DNA from: Arthrobacter alkaliphilus
GTDB taxonomy: Bacteria; Actinomycetota; Actinomycetes; Actinomycetales; Micrococcaceae
Length of the DNA: 61,101 bases
NCBI RefSeq assembly: GCF_021483235.1
Contig: NZ_JAKEEC010000026.1
Span: 1 to 61,101, forward strand
Direction: 5' to 3'
Both the position numbers and the translations under genes were made by a program. The notes under the pieces are model-generated. The model saw only the letters and a program-made list of their open reading frames with translations. It ran no database searches and was not told the DNA's origin. Positions 16,828 to 24,993 of the stretch are shown here, one piece after another (the first letter of the stretch is position 1; the number at the start of each line of letters is the position of its first letter).

Positions 16828-17463
16828 TCACAACGGACCGGCGCCTGGGACGCCCTTGAGCACGGTGGGGACATACTCGAGCAGCTGGAGCCGGCCATCG
16901 AAGGTCTTGCTTTCCACCATCTCGAGTGCGACGTCCGGATAGCCGTCGTAAATCCGCTCCTGTCCAGTCCTTCCCGTGATCACCGGGAAAACGACCAACC
17001 GGAACCTGTCCACAAGTCCCGCCGTCAGCAACGACCGGCACAAGCTCAGGCTCCCGAGAGTGCTCAAGGTCCCGGTCCTGGTCCGCTTCATCCCGGCCAC
17101 GGCATGGACCGCGTCCCCGGTGACGAGCTCCGAGTTCGGCCACGACAGGGGCGCCTGCAGCGTGGACGAGAAGACCACCTTGGGTACTGCAGCCAGGCCC
17201 GTCAGCGCAGCCCCCTCATCTTCGGAGAATCCCGAGCCTTGGGCCTCGGCCTCCTCCGACATCCGGGACATCAGACGGTAGGTGTTGGCCCCGAGAAGGA
17301 GGGTGTAGCCCTTCTTGCCCTCCTGCTGAAGCCAAGCCAAGTATTCCGGCCCCTCCAGGCCCCACCAGCCAGGCCATCCGCGCGCCGAGGCATACCCGTC
17401 CAGGGAAATGATCAGATCGACCATGAGGTCCGCTGATGGCCCGTCCGCAGGTGTCTCGCCCAT
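16828..17463 (-). CDS. Dihydrofolate reductase family protein (RibD C-terminal-like)
   Basis: 211 residues of the RibD_C/dihydrofolate-reductase fold, an NADPH-binding oxidoreductase group of mostly unknown substrate. Seen: VDLIISLDGYASARG at the N-terminus, GYTLLLGANTYRLMS, VPKVVFSSTLQAPLSW, and a C-terminal GLVDRFRLVVFPVITGRTGQERIY, all in the usual order. The start at 17463 (MGETPADG) has a strong AGGAGAAGG site; the frame is open to 17622 but that part is not family-like. It is divergent from the DNA polymerase IV gene, about 180 bp apart. Confidence 0.87.
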   Translation of the reverse strand: MGETPADGPSADLMVDLIISLDGYASARGWPGWWGLEGPEYLAWLQQEGKKGYTLLLGANTYRLMSRMSEEAEAQGSGFSEDEGAALTGLAAVPKVVFSSTLQAPLSWPNSELVTGDAVHAVAGMKRTRTGTLSTLGSLSLCRSLLTAGLVDRFRLVVFPVITGRTGQERIYDGYPDVALEMVESKTFDGRLQLLEYVPTVLKGVPGAGPL

Positions 17464-17643
17464 GACCTTCTCCTCGAGTTTGATCGACGTCGGTCCCCGG
17501 CCCTCGGGCAAGGGCAGCCGGGATCCCGTGGCCGCAATGCTAGCCCCGGGCAGGAATTGACACAACGGCGAGCCGCATCCGGCGAATCCCCAGCTTTCGC
17601 ACGGCCTCTTGCCTTCCCGCAACGCTCGCCGAAAAATGGGCGT

Positions 17644-18750
17644 GTGGGAACCATCGGGGTGGACTCAAGCCGCGGCGCGGGCGGAATCCCGTGGGTGCTG
17701 CATGTTGATCTCGACCAGTTCATCGCAGCGGTCGAAGTGCTCCGCCGGCCGGAGCTTGCGGGCAAGCCGATCATTGTCGGCGGTCGAGGAGACCCCACGG
17801 AACGGGCTGTCGTGTCCACTGCGTCCTACGAGGCCAGGGCCTACGGCGTGGGTTCCGGCATGCCCCTGCGCGTTGCGGCCCGGAAAGTGCCGGACGCCGT
17901 CATACTGCCCGTCGATCATGAGGCCTACTTGGCGGCGTCCGAAACGGTCATGGATACCCTCCGCTCCCGGCCCGGCGCCACGGTGCAGGTGCTGGGTTGG
18001 GATGAAGCCTTCGTAGGCGTCCAGACGGATGACCCTGAAGCCTACGCCCGGCTGGTACAGGCCGCTGTCCTGGAACGAACGCGGCTGCATTGCAGTGTGG
18101 GCATCGGCGACACCTTGGTCCGCGCCAAGGTCGCCACCGGGTTCGGCAAGCCCGCCGGTGTCTTCCGCCTCACCGCCGCGAACTGGCTCGACGTCATGGG
18201 CGGCCGCCCTACCAAGGAACTGTGGGGCGTCGGCCCCAGGGTATCGGGCCGGCTGGCCAAGCTCGGCATCAACACGGTGGCCGAACTTGCGGCGTCCGAT
18301 CCCCGGGACTTGGTCCCGGAGTTCGGCCCCAAGATGGGTCCGTGGTACGCGCAGCTCGGACGCGGCGACGGCGCGAGCGTTGTGGACGAAACGCCGTGGG
18401 TTGCCCGCGGACATAGCCGGGAGACCACCTTCCAGCACGACCTGAGTGATCCGCTCGAGGTGGAGGATGCGGTGAGGGAGCTGGCGGCGCGTGTCCTTGA
18501 GGATGTTGCGGCCGAAGGCAGGCCCGTCGTCGGCCTGACTTTGAAGGTCCGGTACGCGCCGTTCCTGACCACGACCCAGGGGAGGAAGATTCCGGAGACC
18601 TTTGACCCGAACGAAATCCTTGCCAAGGCCCTGGACCTCGCCGCCGGAATCGAGGCAGGCCGTCCGATCCGGCTCCTGGGCCTGCGGGCCGAGATGGCCA
18701 TGCCCGACGACGCCCGGAAGGGACATACGCCCACGCGCGGCGGCTGGTGA
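17644..18750 (+). CDS. dinB: DNA polymerase IV (Y-family)
   Basis: 368-residue translesion polymerase. The first metal-binding Asp is in WVLHVDLDQFIAAVEVLRRPELAG; the second acidic pair is in QVLGWDEAFVG; PIIVGGRGDPTERAVVSTASYEARAYGVGSGMPL is the usual DinB nucleotide-binding stretch in pieces. The thumb hairpins (TKELWGVGPRVSGRLAKLGINTVAEL) and little-finger domain (SRETTFQHDL) follow. It lacks a clear C-terminal beta-clamp peptide. The start is the GTG at 17644 (VGTIGVDSSRG), judged on similarity to family N-termini as I recall them; upstream codons to 17557 do not resemble the family. It ends 68 bp before mtnP. Confidence 0.9.
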   Translation: MGTIGVDSSRGAGGIPWVLHVDLDQFIAAVEVLRRPELAGKPIIVGGRGDPTERAVVSTASYEARAYGVGSGMPLRVAARKVPDAVILPVDHEAYLAASETVMDTLRSRPGATVQVLGWDEAFVGVQTDDPEAYARLVQAAVLERTRLHCSVGIGDTLVRAKVATGFGKPAGVFRLTAANWLDVMGGRPTKELWGVGPRVSGRLAKLGINTVAELAASDPRDLVPEFGPKMGPWYAQLGRGDGASVVDETPWVARGHSRETTFQHDLSDPLEVEDAVRELAARVLEDVAAEGRPVVGLTLKVRYAPFLTTTQGRKIPETFDPNEILAKALDLAAGIEAGRPIRLLGLRAEMAMPDDARKGHTPTRGGW

Positions 18751-18818
18751 CGGCGTCGTTCCGGACACGTAAGGATTCCATCCGGGACGGCACGGGCCGG
18801 CATTGGGATGATGGGGTC

Positions 18819-19772
18819 ATGTCAGTGCTCCCGGAACACCAAGCAGAACATCGCGCACGGATTGCGATCATAGGAGGCACCGGGCTTTACAAGCTGCCCG
18901 GCGCCGTGGTGCTCGACACGCTGGACATCCCGACGCCGTTCGGGCCGCCCTCCAGTATCGTCACGATCGCCCGGCTCACCGAACCGGACGCCTCCGACGG
19001 CGAAGGCGCCGCAGGGGAAAGCGCCGTGGTCGCCTTCCTGAGCCGGCACGGACGCGGGCACAATGTTGCCCCGCAGCAGATCAACTACCGCGCCAACCTG
19101 TGGGCCCTGAAGAGCCTGGGAGTAGAAGCCGTTATTTCCTCCGCGGCTGTGGGCGGACTGGTTTCCAGCCACGGAACCGGTACTTTTGCCGTGCCGGATC
19201 AGCTGCTGGACAGGACCTGGGGACGGGCCGACACCTTCTACGACGGTTCGCTGCCCACGGGGGTTCAGCACCTGCCGGCCCCCGAGCCCTTCAGCACCCC
19301 GTTGCGGGCGGCACTTGTCGCGGCCTTGGAACGCCGTGGCGAAGCCTTCAGCGGGGCGGGCACGGTGGCAGTCATCAATGGTCCGAGGTTCTCCACCAAG
19401 GCCGAGTCGGCGGCCCTGGTTCAAGCCGGGGCGCACCTGATCAGCATGACCCAGTACCCGGAACCGATGCTGGCAGCGGAGTTGAACATGCACTTCGCCG
19501 CACTGGCGTTCGTCACCGACGCCGACACCGGGCACGACGGCTCCGAGCCCGTGACCGCCGAACTGGTGCTGGGCCGCCTGGCGGCGGCGCAGCCCCGGAT
19601 CCTCGCGGTGTTGGCCGACGCGGTGCGGACAGCGTCCGCGGGGCTGGCCCGCGCTGAGCCGGGGGACGACGACGGGCAGTGGCGGATGGCGCTCATGCCG
19701 GCGGCAGCGGTGTCGACCGTGATGGGCGCGTCCGGTGCTGTCCGTCCCGCCACGGAACGGACAGGACCGTGA
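18819..19772 (+). CDS. mtnP: S-methyl-5'-thioadenosine phosphorylase
   Basis: 317 residues. Trimeric purine nucleoside phosphorylase family enzyme that splits methylthioadenosine with phosphate to adenine and methylthioribose-1-phosphate. Seen: IAIIGGTGLYKLPG (phosphate-binding start), FLSRHGRGHNVAPQQINYRAN in pieces, INGPRFSTKAES, and SMTQYPEPMLAAEL with VTDADTGHD (base site; DxD rather than the SxD or NxD seen in others, so purine preference is not certain). The ATG at 18819 is chosen; the frame is open from 18747. It is the first gene of a tight cluster: the next gene starts inside its stop codon (GTGA overlap). Whether it recycles by-product from the methyltransferase downstream is inference. 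Confidence 0.88.
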   Translation: MSVLPEHQAEHRARIAIIGGTGLYKLPGAVVLDTLDIPTPFGPPSSIVTIARLTEPDASDGEGAAGESAVVAFLSRHGRGHNVAPQQINYRANLWALKSLGVEAVISSAAVGGLVSSHGTGTFAVPDQLLDRTWGRADTFYDGSLPTGVQHLPAPEPFSTPLRAALVAALERRGEAFSGAGTVAVINGPRFSTKAESAALVQAGAHLISMTQYPEPMLAAELNMHFAALAFVTDADTGHDGSEPVTAELVLGRLAAAQPRILAVLADAVRTASAGLARAEPGDDDGQWRMALMPAAAVSTVMGASGAVRPATERTGP

Positions 19773-20833
19773 GGATTCTGGTCACCGGCGGGGCCGGCTT
19801 CATAGGCAGCCATGTCGTCGAAGCCGCCGTGGCACGGGGCTGGGAGGTCCGGATCCTGGATTCACTGGATCCGGCGGTGCACCCTCATCGCCCGCCGGAA
19901 ATTCCGGGCGTGCCCATCCTGGCGGGCGACGTCGCAGACCCGGCCGCCGTGGCGGAAGCGCTCGCGGGAGTCGACGTCGTCGTCCACCAGAGCGCCAAAG
20001 TGGGCCTCGGTGTGGACTTCTTCGACGCGCCTGACTACGTCCGCAACAATGATCTGGCGACAGCCGTGCTTCTCGCAGGCATGGCAGCTACAGGGGTCGA
20101 CAAGCTGGTCCTCGCTTCCTCCATGGTGGTCTACGGTGAGGGCGCCTACACCAACTCGGCCGGCGCCCCGGTGCGCCCCGGTCCTCGTCGGGTCGAGGAC
20201 CTGGAACGCGGAATCTTCGACCCCCGGGATCCTGCCACCGGCGAGTTGCTGCTGCCCGCGCTGGTCGGCGAAGGCGCGCCCATGGATCCGCGCAACGTTT
20301 ATGCCGCCTCCAAAGTGGCCCAGGAGAACCTCGCTGCGGCGTGGGCGCGCTCAACCCGGGGCACCGCCGTCGCCCTCCGGTATCACAACGTCTACGGCCC
20401 GCGGATGCCCAAGAACACCCCCTATGCGGGCGTGGCCAGCCTGTTCCGCTCCGCCCTGGCCCGGGGAGAGGCAGTCCGGGTGTTCGAGGACGGGGGCCAA
20501 CGCCGCAGTTTCGTCCACGTCGCGGACGTCGCCGACGCGAATTTGTTGGCCATTGACGCGGTGCTGGGCGGCCGGATCGCATCAGGCAGCCTCAGGGCGT
20601 ACAACATCGGCGCTTCGGAGGTCCACACCGTGGGACAGATGGCGGCGATCCTAAGTTCTGCGTGCGGGGGGCCCGACCCTGTGGTCACCGGAGAGTTCCG
20701 CCTAGGCGATGTCAGACACATCACCGCCAGCTCGGCACGGGCCCGGGACGAGCTGGGTTGGGTGCCCAGCCATGGTTTTGCGGACGGAATGCGGGAGTTC
20801 GCCGCCGCACCGCTACGCGGCGATCAGGGCTAG
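19769..20833 (+). CDS. NAD-dependent epimerase/dehydratase family protein
   Basis: 354-residue extended SDR acting on nucleotide sugars. It begins with the Rossmann motif LVTGGAGFIGSHVVE, then VVVHQSAKVGLGVDFF, the catalytic Ser/Tyr/Lys set (LASSMVVYG and NVYAASKVAQE), LRYHNVYGPRMP, and the sugar-side GQRRSFVHVADVA. Position and motifs fit a UDP- or GDP-sugar epimerase or dehydratase. The GTG start at 19769 overlaps the mtnP stop by four bases. With the GT2, DUF2064 and methyltransferase genes it forms one operon. Confidence 0.88.
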   Translation: MRILVTGGAGFIGSHVVEAAVARGWEVRILDSLDPAVHPHRPPEIPGVPILAGDVADPAAVAEALAGVDVVVHQSAKVGLGVDFFDAPDYVRNNDLATAVLLAGMAATGVDKLVLASSMVVYGEGAYTNSAGAPVRPGPRRVEDLERGIFDPRDPATGELLLPALVGEGAPMDPRNVYAASKVAQENLAAAWARSTRGTAVALRYHNVYGPRMPKNTPYAGVASLFRSALARGEAVRVFEDGGQRRSFVHVADVADANLLAIDAVLGGRIASGSLRAYNIGASEVHTVGQMAAILSSACGGPDPVVTGEFRLGDVRHITASSARARDELGWVPSHGFADGMREFAAAPLRGDQG

Positions 20834-20911
20834 GCGGCCGGAGGGCAAACGTCCCGGTTCCGTAAGGAATTCCGCCTGTCGCGCCGGACCTGTGGATCCT
20901 ACGGTCAAAGG

Positions 20912-21673
20912 GTGGAGAAACAACAAAGCGACGACCGTCCGCCCGCCGCACTCGTGGATGTGGTGCTGCCGTGCCTCAACGAACGTTCGGCCCTTCCCAA
21001 GGTACTGGGAGCTTTGCCGCCCGGATACCGCGCGATCGTCGTGGACAACGGATCAACCGACGGCTCCGGCGCCCTGGCCGCCAGTCTGGGGGCCCGTGTC
21101 GTCAACGAACCTAGGCGCGGGTTTGGCGCGGCAGCCCATGCCGGACTGCTCGCGGCCAGCGCGGAGTTCGTGGCCTTCTGCGATTGCGACGGTTCATTGG
21201 ACCCCGCCCAGCTGGCGCCGATGATTGAGCTCGTGCGTGCTGGCCATGCCGATCTGGTGTTGGGTGCCCGGCGTCCTGCCCGCGGAGCGTGGCCGCTCCA
21301 CGCCCGTCTGGCGAACCTGGCCCTCAGCCGGCGGTTGCGCAGGCTGACGGGTGTCCCTGTCACTGACCTCGGCCCACTCCGCGTGGCCCGGCGCGGCGCA
21401 CTCCTCGGCCTGGACCTCAGGGACCGACGCAGCGGCTACCCGCTGGAAATGTTCCTCAAAGCGCACCGGGACGGTTGGCGCATCACGGAGGTCCCGGTGG
21501 ACTATGCTCCGCGCCTAGGGAAGTCCAAGGTCACGGGGACCATCCGCGGAACCGTCACGGCACTCATCGACATGGGAACCCAGCTGGCAGCCGGGTCCAG
21601 CCGGCTTCCGGTGGCGAAGAGCGGGCCGGAAGCCGAGCGGCCGCCAGCCGATGCCCAAGGAGCGACGCCGTGA
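20912..21673 (+). CDS. Glycosyltransferase family 2 protein
   Basis: 253-residue GT-A glycosyltransferase resembling polyprenyl-phosphate sugar transferases. Seen: VDVVLPCLNERSALPKVL, VVDNGSTDGSGALA, the acidic metal motif in FCDCDGSLDP (DxD), LGARRPARGAWPLHARLAN, and the C-terminal SGYPLEMFLKAHRDGWRITEVPVDY. It has no membrane helices of its own. It would transfer a sugar from a nucleotide donor to polyprenyl phosphate or a lipid-linked acceptor (family inference). The GTG start at 20912 lies 78 bp after the epimerase stop; its stop overlaps the next start by four bases. Confidence 0.88.
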   Translation: MEKQQSDDRPPAALVDVVLPCLNERSALPKVLGALPPGYRAIVVDNGSTDGSGALAASLGARVVNEPRRGFGAAAHAGLLAASAEFVAFCDCDGSLDPAQLAPMIELVRAGHADLVLGARRPARGAWPLHARLANLALSRRLRRLTGVPVTDLGPLRVARRGALLGLDLRDRRSGYPLEMFLKAHRDGWRITEVPVDYAPRLGKSKVTGTIRGTVTALIDMGTQLAAGSSRLPVAKSGPEAERPPADAQGATP

Positions 21674-22380
21674 ACCTCACCATTGCCGTCATTGCCAAGG
21701 AATGCCGCCCCGGCAGGGTCAAGACGCGTCTCAATCCCCCGCTCACCCCCGGGCAGGCAGCTGCTTTGGCCCAGACCTGCCTGAGCCAGACGCTGGAAAC
21801 CGTGCGGTCCCTTCCCGCGCGCAGGCGATTGCTCGTGTTCGACGGCACGCCGCGTCCCGCGGACGCGTCCGGTTTTGAGGTATCCGACCAAGGGGCCGGT
21901 GGCCTGGACGAGCGGCTGGCGGCAATCTGTTCGCTCACTGCAGGACCCTTGCTGATTCTGGGCATGGACACGCCCCAGCTATGCCGGGAGCACCTGGCCC
22001 CGCTGCTGTCGGACTGGGCGAGCCCCGGATCAGTGCCGCGCCGCGGGGCGTGGTTCGGCCCGGCGTCGGACGGCGGTTTCTGGGCGTTGGGCCTGTACCG
22101 GCCCGACGGCGGCCTGCTCCGAGGGGTGGGCATGTCCACCCCTCAGACCGGAGCGCAGCAACTGGCCCGGCTGGCCGGCGCCGGCCTGGACGTGGGGCTT
22201 TTGCCGGTGCTGAGCGATGTGGACTACTTTGCCGATGCGATGGCCGCGGCGCGGGAATGCAGCGGAACCCGGTTTGCCCTCGCAGTGGAGCGCCTGAGCG
22301 CGGGAGTGCCGGAGGCGGGGATGCCACCCGGGCTGGTGCCCTCCCCGGCCGCGCCCACTGCACGGAGTTCGGTGCGATGA
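21670..22380 (+). CDS. TIGR04282/DUF2064 family glycosyltransferase-like protein
   Basis: 236 residues. This family has a nucleotidyltransferase/GT-A fold and is annotated as TIGR04282. Seen: LTIAVIAKECRPGRVKTRLNPPLTPGQA at the N-terminus (in two pieces, with the nucleotide-binding RVKTRL), LLILGMDTPQL, and WFGPASDGGFWALGLY, which are the three hallmark blocks. Function is not established; a role in preparing or transferring a nucleotide-activated group is inferred. The GTG at 21670 overlaps the stop of the GT2 gene, and its own stop overlaps the methyltransferase ATG (ATGA). Confidence 0.87.
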   Translation: MNLTIAVIAKECRPGRVKTRLNPPLTPGQAAALAQTCLSQTLETVRSLPARRRLLVFDGTPRPADASGFEVSDQGAGGLDERLAAICSLTAGPLLILGMDTPQLCREHLAPLLSDWASPGSVPRRGAWFGPASDGGFWALGLYRPDGGLLRGVGMSTPQTGAQQLARLAGAGLDVGLLPVLSDVDYFADAMAAARECSGTRFALAVERLSAGVPEAGMPPGLVPSPAAPTARSSVR

Positions 22381-23171
22381 GCATCGAGGCAGTCCCCATG
22401 GGTCCCCACCCCCGGTCAGATGTTCTTGTTGCGGGCGCCCGCACGGGTGCCCTGTTTCGACGGGGCCGTTTTGGACAGGGCTCTTTTCGACAGGGCGGCT
22501 TTTTTGGACAGGGCTATTTTGGACAGGGCGGCTCCGAGCCCTACGCCCGTAACCTGTCCCGCGGCCTGGGGCGCCTGACATTACGCCCCGAATCGGAGTT
22601 GCAGGAGTCCATCGGGCCGGTCCACTTCAACACGATCGGCTGGTCCGGGCCCGCCACAGCAGGCGAACGGGAACTGCTTCGCACCCTCCGTGGTCCCGTT
22701 CTCGACGTGGGTTGTGGCCCGGGCCGGATGCTGGCGGCCGCGCGCGAACTGGGACTGGCGTCGATGGGGATCGATTCAAGCCCGGCCGCGGTGAAACTGG
22801 TCGCCGAACGTGGCGGTGCGGCCATCCTTGGCTCCATCTTCGACTCCGTCCCGCACGAGCGGGGCTGGGGTTCAGCCTTGTTGCTGGATGGCAACATCGG
22901 CATCGGCGGAAACATCCGGGTGCTCTTGGAACGGGTTGCCTCATTGCTGGCACCGGAAGGCCAAGTGTTGGCGGAGGCCGAACCCGCGGATCTCCTCGAT
23001 GTGGCCTATTCGGCGGTACTGGAGGATTCAGACGGACGTGCCAGCGCGGCCTTTCCGTGGGCCCGGGCCGGTGCGAAGGCGCTCGCCTTCCACGCCGAGC
23101 GGGCTGGGCTGGATGCCGTGGCTACCCGGACCGTTCAGGGCCGGGTCTTTCTGACTTTGGAACGGCGCTGA
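22377..23171 (+). CDS. Class I SAM-dependent methyltransferase with repetitive N-terminus
   Basis: 264 residues. The SAM-binding loop VLDVGCGPGRMLAAA is near residue 105, followed by GIDSSPAAVKLVAERG, LLLDGNIGIGGN and a C-terminal beta hairpin (FLTLERR). The first 90 residues are unusual: residues 22-53 are a Phe/Gly/Gln/Arg repeat (see repeat at 22466). After it LTLRPESELQESIGPVHFNTIGW leads into the enzyme. It is the last gene of the mtnP operon and overlaps 50 bp at its 3' end with the convergent membrane-protein gene. Substrate unknown; a sugar or lipid precursor made by the cluster is the simple guess. Confidence 0.85.
   Translation: MSIEAVPMGPHPRSDVLVAGARTGALFRRGRFGQGSFRQGGFFGQGYFGQGGSEPYARNLSRGLGRLTLRPESELQESIGPVHFNTIGWSGPATAGERELLRTLRGPVLDVGCGPGRMLAAARELGLASMGIDSSPAAVKLVAERGGAAILGSIFDSVPHERGWGSALLLDGNIGIGGNIRVLLERVASLLAPEGQVLAEAEPADLLDVAYSAVLEDSDGRASAAFPWARAGAKALAFHAERAGLDAVATRTVQGRVFLTLERR
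22466..22528 (+). repeat. Tandem 15-bp repeat inside the methyltransferase gene
   Basis: Four units ending in a shared TTTTGGACAGGG or TTTTCGACAGGG follow each other: 22466-22480, 22481-22495, 22496-22513 (18 bp) and 22514-22528. The in-frame units encode the pattern xFGQG or xFRQG, so copy number can change without loss of frame. Confidence 0.8.
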
Positions 23172-23664
23172 CCTTGGAACGGCGGCCGAACAGTCCGACG
23201 GCGGCAACAACAACCGCCGCGGCCGCCACGAGGACCAGCCAGAAAACCCCCAGGGCCAGCGCATAATCGCCCTGCAATACCGTGCCGTTGGCGCCGCTGC
23301 CCGGCCCGCTTGGCTCGAGGACTTGCTGGGCGCGAATCAGCGGGGCCGCCACCAGCGTCACCAAGGCTCCCACCAAAAGGGCCCCGCGCACGACCCCCTG
23401 CAGACCAGGGCCAAGCCCGTACGTCAATCTCGACAACCCGCCGCCGGCCAACGTTGTCAACGGAACCAACACGCCGTCGTGCACCAACAAGGCCACGGCA
23501 AGCCAGGCCACCACACCGATCAGCTGCACAGGCGGCACATTGGCCAGGAACCCGAAGAGGGCATAGCCGAGGGCCGCCAGTCCCAGTGCGCCCAAGGTTG
23601 CACGCACCCACCAGACAGTCTTGCGTTGACCGGAACCCGACGGGCCCACCCAGTGCAAGCGCAT
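23122..23664 (-). CDS. Hypothetical integral membrane protein of the glycan cluster
   Basis: 180 residues with about four hydrophobic segments: ATLGALGLAALGYALFGFL, IGVVAWLAVALLVHDGVLVPL, GALLVGALVTLVAAPLI and ALGVFWLVLVAAAAVVVAAVGLF. I recognise no family domain. The ATG at 23664 shares its A with the TGA of the upstream molybdopterin oxidoreductase gene, so the two are translationally coupled. Its 3' end overlaps the convergent methyltransferase by 50 bp. A membrane partner of the oxidoreductase is the simplest reading. Confidence 0.75.
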   Translation of the reverse strand: MRLHWVGPSGSGQRKTVWWVRATLGALGLAALGYALFGFLANVPPVQLIGVVAWLAVALLVHDGVLVPLTTLAGGGLSRLTYGLGPGLQGVVRGALLVGALVTLVAAPLIRAQQVLEPSGPGSGANGTVLQGDYALALGVFWLVLVAAAAVVVAAVGLFGRRSKVSAVPKSERPGPERSG

Positions 23665-24881
23665 CAGATCACCTCCACTTTGTGGACCCATTTGGTCTGC
23701 AGGACTCCGGGACGGCCGGGGGCGATGATCCGTGCCGGATAACCGTGGTCCAGGTCCAGGGGTTTGCCGTTGAGTTCCAGTGCCAGCAATGTCTGCTCGT
23801 CCTGGCTGTACGCCGCGGGCATGAAGGAGCGCCCGTAGACTCCGCCTTTCTCCATGCTGGAAATCTGCAACTCGGCATCAGCCGGTGCGCCCACTGTTGC
23901 CATCAGGTCCCTGATCCGGACACCGCGCCATTGGGCTCCTTGGCTCCAGCCTTCCACGCAGGCGATGGGCAGTCCGTAACTGTACTGCGGAAGGGCCGCG
24001 AGCTGTGGCAGAGTGAACGTCTTCTGCACGGTTCCCGAGGAAACGGTCAGCACCCACTCGGAGGCGAGCGCAGCGTCCGCCACGCCGGCTTGGGCGGCGG
24101 TCCTGTTGATGGGGACGGCCTGCGGGCCGGTATCCATTCGGCGCGGCGCGAAAACGTTCAGGCCCGACAACCAGGCGAAGGACTGGCCCGCCGTGGTCAA
24201 GACGACGACGCCGGTGCCGGCGGTGATTGCCGCCAGAAACCCCCTGCGGCTCCAATTGTGCCCTCTTCCGGCCTTCGTGGGCGCCGGAACCGTTGCGCTG
24301 TCCGGCACTCCCCCGTCCGTGTCCGCGGCTATAGCGGCCTCGTCCGATCGACGGCTCCAATGGGCCAGGATGAGGGGCATCTTGACGGCGATGTGAAGCG
24401 CCAAGGATCCGATGATGACCCAGGCGAGCCAATAGTGCACATCCCTGAACGAAAACGGCCAGGGGTACCACTGGAAGGTGTTGAGCAAGCCGATGGTGAC
24501 TTCCACCAGCGAAGATGCCACAAAGAGCGCGATCGAGGCCCGTTCCAGGCCGTGCACCACGGATTTGAGCGGCGGCCAGCGCAAGAGTTCGGGATACACC
24601 GACCAGAGTTTGGCTACCAGGAGCGGAATGGAAGCGATCCCCGTGGTGACATGGATGCCCTGCGTTGCCACGTACAGCCACACGGGACGGGTGAGAAAAA
24701 GCATCCAGCCCGGCGGATCCTGCAGAAGGTGGCTGAACAGCCCGGTCAAGAAGCACACCGTGAAAGCAAGGCCGAGCCAACGGCCCAGCACCACCGTCAG
24801 CCGCCTGCTACGCAAAGGCGAGGAGAACCGTCCATTCACCGCTTCCATCCGCTGCTGGAGGAAAGAGGTCAATCTGTCCAT
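23664..24881 (-). CDS. Cytochrome b561-like / molybdopterin-dependent oxidoreductase fusion
   Basis: 405 residues. The N-terminal 180 contain four membrane helices with histidines placed as in b-type cytochromes (GIHVTTGIASIPLLVAK, DVHYWLAWVIIGSLALHIAVK). Then a twin-arginine-like RRGFLAAITAG stretch begins a second anchor, followed by a sulfite-oxidase-type molybdopterin domain: GLPIACVEGWSQGAQWRGVRI holds the conserved cofactor cysteine, then KPLDLDHGYPARIIAPGR and KWVHKVEVI at the end. It would move electrons between a periplasmic-side substrate and the membrane. The internal twin-arginine motif after four helices is unusual. Start at 24881 is by similarity; the ribosome site is weak. Confidence 0.87.
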   Translation of the reverse strand: MDRLTSFLQQRMEAVNGRFSSPLRSRRLTVVLGRWLGLAFTVCFLTGLFSHLLQDPPGWMLFLTRPVWLYVATQGIHVTTGIASIPLLVAKLWSVYPELLRWPPLKSVVHGLERASIALFVASSLVEVTIGLLNTFQWYPWPFSFRDVHYWLAWVIIGSLALHIAVKMPLILAHWSRRSDEAAIAADTDGGVPDSATVPAPTKAGRGHNWSRRGFLAAITAGTGVVVLTTAGQSFAWLSGLNVFAPRRMDTGPQAVPINRTAAQAGVADAALASEWVLTVSSGTVQKTFTLPQLAALPQYSYGLPIACVEGWSQGAQWRGVRIRDLMATVGAPADAELQISSMEKGGVYGRSFMPAAYSQDEQTLLALELNGKPLDLDHGYPARIIAPGRPGVLQTKWVHKVEVI

Positions 24882-24993
24882 ACCCTGATCACACCACCAA
24901 CACCCGCCCGTCGTCCCGGTCCAGACCTTACGAAAGACAAACGGTCCCATCGATCGATGGCCCACCGCCCTGCAAGTGGTGCAGGATCAAAGG

